In this document: positions 61,386 through 64,000 of the stretch, piece by piece
Layout of the letters: each line of letters begins with the position of its first letter
Numbering within the stretch: the stretch's first letter is position 1
Source: Membranipora membranacea
Lineage: Eukaryota; Bryozoa; Gymnolaemata; Cheilostomatida; Membraniporidae
DNA: 64,000 bases
NCBI GenBank assembly: GCA_914767715.1
Contig: OU612066.1
Span: 5,399,001-5,463,000, forward strand
Reading direction: 5' to 3'
Program-made: the position numbers and the translations under genes
Notes under the pieces: model-generated
Told to the model about the DNA's origin: nothing
Database searches by the model: none
What the model saw: the letters and a program-made list of their open reading frames with translations, nothing else

Positions 61386-63431
61386 CTAAAAGATAGACAA
61401 CACATTGATTAACAATCTTCCGGATGAACCTGAGCATATGTTCATACATAGCGCTGCTCTAAGCCTCCATTGAACAATGTTTCTAGTCAAGAAGAAGGTA
61501 AGATGAATGTGGCCCTAATGTCTTCTCCTTTGCCACATGGCATGACTTTGAACCTGCATATACACAAAACAGTGAATTTTCAGAATGCGGCATTGCATAC
61601 ATTGAGGCAAAAGGAAGAAATGAAAATCTGTTGGTATGTTTTTATTTCTTCTGAAACCTTTCAGCAGTCGAAGGAGAGGATCCTTGCCGTGCTAACATGT
61701 CATTTAATACGTTGCAACCAGGAGATTCAACTTAGAACATTGTAAACCCTGACCATGCAGTTGGTCAAGAGATGTCTTCATCAGAGACGGGATTAAGACA
61801 TGTATTGCTCCTGCAGGACACAAAGAATTTGAGTCAAGTTGTACTTCAAGGGAGTCAGTTTGAAGTCAGCTAGACGCTGAAGCAAGGACTACTCCTTGTA
61901 TGTAGTGAGGTGTGGATAGTAGTAGATACATCCTCACTCACTGGATGGATATGAATAGCATAACTTGGTTTCCTCATCTAAGTCACAATTTCATGTTATG
62001 CTTAGTCTTTTCAAGGATTCCTATCCTTGCTAGCTTAAAACATCATGTACATCATTGCATTGCTGAGATATGAATATAATCATAATTCAAGAATCATTAA
62101 AATTAATAAATAATAATACAACATCATACATACATAACAATTAAAACCCATCCACAAACTTACTTTGTATTGCTGTGTGATTCTCATTCCATTCTGATAA
62201 CTAGGCCTTAGTCTCAGGCATTGGATGGCTAAAAATCTACCAGCTTTTGACATTTTGCCCTTCCTTTAAAGATCACAGAGAAAAAGGGATATCTGAAAGG
62301 GCTGTCACTGGTGTTTTCACTACCTCTCTAGTAATCCAGTTTTGGTTACACAGGAAATGCAACTGTTTACATTGAGATGCCGGTCACATGATGATAGTTT
62401 TCTTTATGTTTCCTTTGGTATATGTGTAGATGACAACTCCCAATCATAATTAAGTAAAGAAATATTAACTGGAAAATTACCAACTTCATGAATAGATTAG
62501 CAGTACAGTACACTTTGAATAAGAGCAGGAAGCTTGTCCCTTATGTCCCTTAAAGGTCATTACCTTTGATGGGGGTCATCTCAAAAATACAAATTTACAG
62601 TTAATGCGGTTCAAGTAAATTTACTCCATCTTGTCTGGGAAATGAGTTCATATACCTGAACTAGTCCGGTGGTAAATATGGTCATACTGAGGCTTTCCTC
62701 ATTGGATCAGCCTGTTTTACAGTATTTCTCTCAGAAATGATGTTGGCTGGTCTCATAATTAGCTCAGCAGGGATACAAGTTTGTTCTCTCTAGTGGCGGA
62801 GAGATATGGCAAAAGTTGGGGATGGGAGACTCAGGCACAAAACCCTGCCGCCACCAGGAGGAGAGCAGATGTGATATAGATACGCCAAAAAAACAATAAT
62901 CAGTCTAAAATACTTCAATGCTAGGAGCAATAATTTGAAAATGAAAAGCTCATATATCAAGCTGAATATGAGGTATAATTGTGCACTTGTAAAAGTAACC
63001 CAGGTAGTATAATACAAAATGCCAAAATTTATTTTCAGAATTTTAAGAAGCCTTGAGGGATTTAGCTTATGGGCAGCCATCATTCACAGAATATTCCCTT
63101 GGGCCAATTCCTGAACAATGAAAAACGGAAATAGTCTGACGGTAATTTCAAATAATAGCCTAGTCTTAGAAGCAGTGACATAAGATAAAACCAGTGAATA
63201 ATATACTCATATTTACAAAACATATAAATCAAGCTAGCCTGTTTCTCAGACAATATTAATCCCGTCATCAAAACCACAAAATTCATATCATGGTCAGATC
63301 CACTTTTTTTTTCCAATATCACTTTCAAATATACCGCAATCAGAATTCATAAGTATCCGGACATTATATTATATTATATTATAATGTATATCTTTAGCAC
63401 ATAGTGTTTGCTTCCAGTCACTCAGGTAGTT
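61386..63431. other. Region upstream of the MCU exons
   Basis: This should hold the missing MCU targeting exon and promoter. A basic minus-strand frame starting at 63083 (MMAAHKLNPSRLLKIL) looks like a targeting helix but lacks a convincing donor, so it was not joined. A pentamer TTATA microsatellite lies at 63364-63383, and a weak CAAGGA/TCCTTG palindrome near 61884. Confidence 0.45.
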
Positions 63432-64000
63432 TCACATTTGCTGCGTAGAGTTACCATTATATGTATTTTGTTCATCATCCGGTGATAGATCAGACAGTCT
63501 GCCCACTCTCCTTCTCGCCCCACCACTACCTTCTGGTGATTCACCTCCACTAGGCGCCGCTCTACAGCAGAAGGACATGAGAAAGGTTTCAGGTTCCGTC
63601 AAAGTCTGAGAAGGGAGTTTGTCTGAGTGTTCACCATAATTAAGAGAAGGGTGGGGATCAATTTCAAATGGTAATCAATGCATTTTAATCACTAGTCAAC
63701 ACATAGACATAGGTATTTGGCGTGTCAATGATAGCAGCTTATTGTTTGGCTATCAGCACTGTTTATCTTATACCTTTATAAGAAAGAAAATGATTTGTAA
63801 TTTTTTAGATTTCGGAGAGCTGAACTGTGCCGGTCAGGTTCCTAGTAGATATCCACACAGCACTAAATAATATAATCATTCCACAAACCTTTTGGGTGCA
63901 GCACCTCCAGGCTGACCTTGTTGTTGGTTAGAGGATGGTGGAGTCTGAGGAGTGGCAAACAGAAACGTTTGCATCATGTGCCAGATAAATAAGAAAGGAG
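63432..64000 (-). CDS. Last two exons of an unidentified gene (5' truncated by window edge)
   Basis: Exons 64000-63899 (open to the edge) and 63561-63432 (TGA) join in phase 2. The visible 77 or so residues start with a hydrophobic stretch (PFLFIWHMMQTFLFA), possibly the end of a membrane helix. They then turn into a disordered Pro/Gln/Gly/Ser-rich tail with a basic patch (ARRRVGR) and an acidic end (DLSPDDEQ). I do not recognise the family. A C-terminal cytosolic tail of a membrane protein is a guess. Confidence 0.55.

Noticed and set aside
62790-63083. Basic amphipathic frame as the missing MCU targeting exon
   Set aside because: The start looks like a presequence, but the nearest GT (after a Trp codon, GTTACT) is a poor donor and the join could not be supported.

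Overview
The window is nuclear DNA from an animal. It is AT-rich and intron-dense, with GT-AG introns from about 50 bp to 2.8 kb, standard genetic code and no operons. Gene content (RASSF with LIM-RA-SARAH domains, a ZYG11-type CUL2 adaptor, the mitochondrial calcium uniporter, a secreted olfactomedin protein, a secreted C-type lectin) is typical of Metazoa. About nine genes in 64 kb, with mostly short introns, would suit an early-branching invertebrate (sponge, placozoan or cnidarian grade). That placement is inference from compactness and was not tested. All exon models below were built by hand from splice signals, reading-phase closure and family resemblance.

Left part (1-13,827, + strand): two tandem paralogues encode proteins with several CCCH zinc fingers and a C-terminal RING-H2. 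The first (1332-4968) lacks its first exon. The second (6896-13,827) looks complete at about 788 aa and has an added coiled-coil/low-complexity N-terminal half and one extra finger. Middle part (15,568-42,182, - strand): a secreted C-type lectin with a Met-Thr-Gly-Gly minisatellite tail, a 12-TM MFS transporter (SLC16/monocarboxylate-like), a secreted coiled-coil olfactomedin-domain protein, and a ZYG11/ZER1-family protein of 799 aa in 16 exons. Right part: RASSF on + (43,749-53,232), divergent from the ZYG11 gene across about 1.6 kb; MCU on - (55,241-61,385, N-terminal targeting exon not found); and the last two exons of an unidentified - strand gene running off the right edge.

Between and within the genes lie many short foldback sequences. 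At least two form dispersed families: a 28-30 bp palindrome with arms like CACAGAGTAAGGATA at 24,028 and 39,146, with degenerate copies at 3,989 and 54,701; and hairpins sharing GAGAAGACAACTCT at about 43,367 and 51,340. Others are a 46-bp-arm hairpin in an MCU intron, a 302-bp element with 22-bp terminal inverted repeats and a tRNA-like segment, a tRNA-derived SINE-like piece, and 20-, 35- and 12-bp tandem repeats. I saw no rRNA, functional tRNA, CRISPR, retroelement polymerase, phage or bacterial operon. The genes are functionally unrelated housekeeping, signalling and secreted genes. The least expected features are the CCCH/RING pair, the lectin tail and the foldback landscape.
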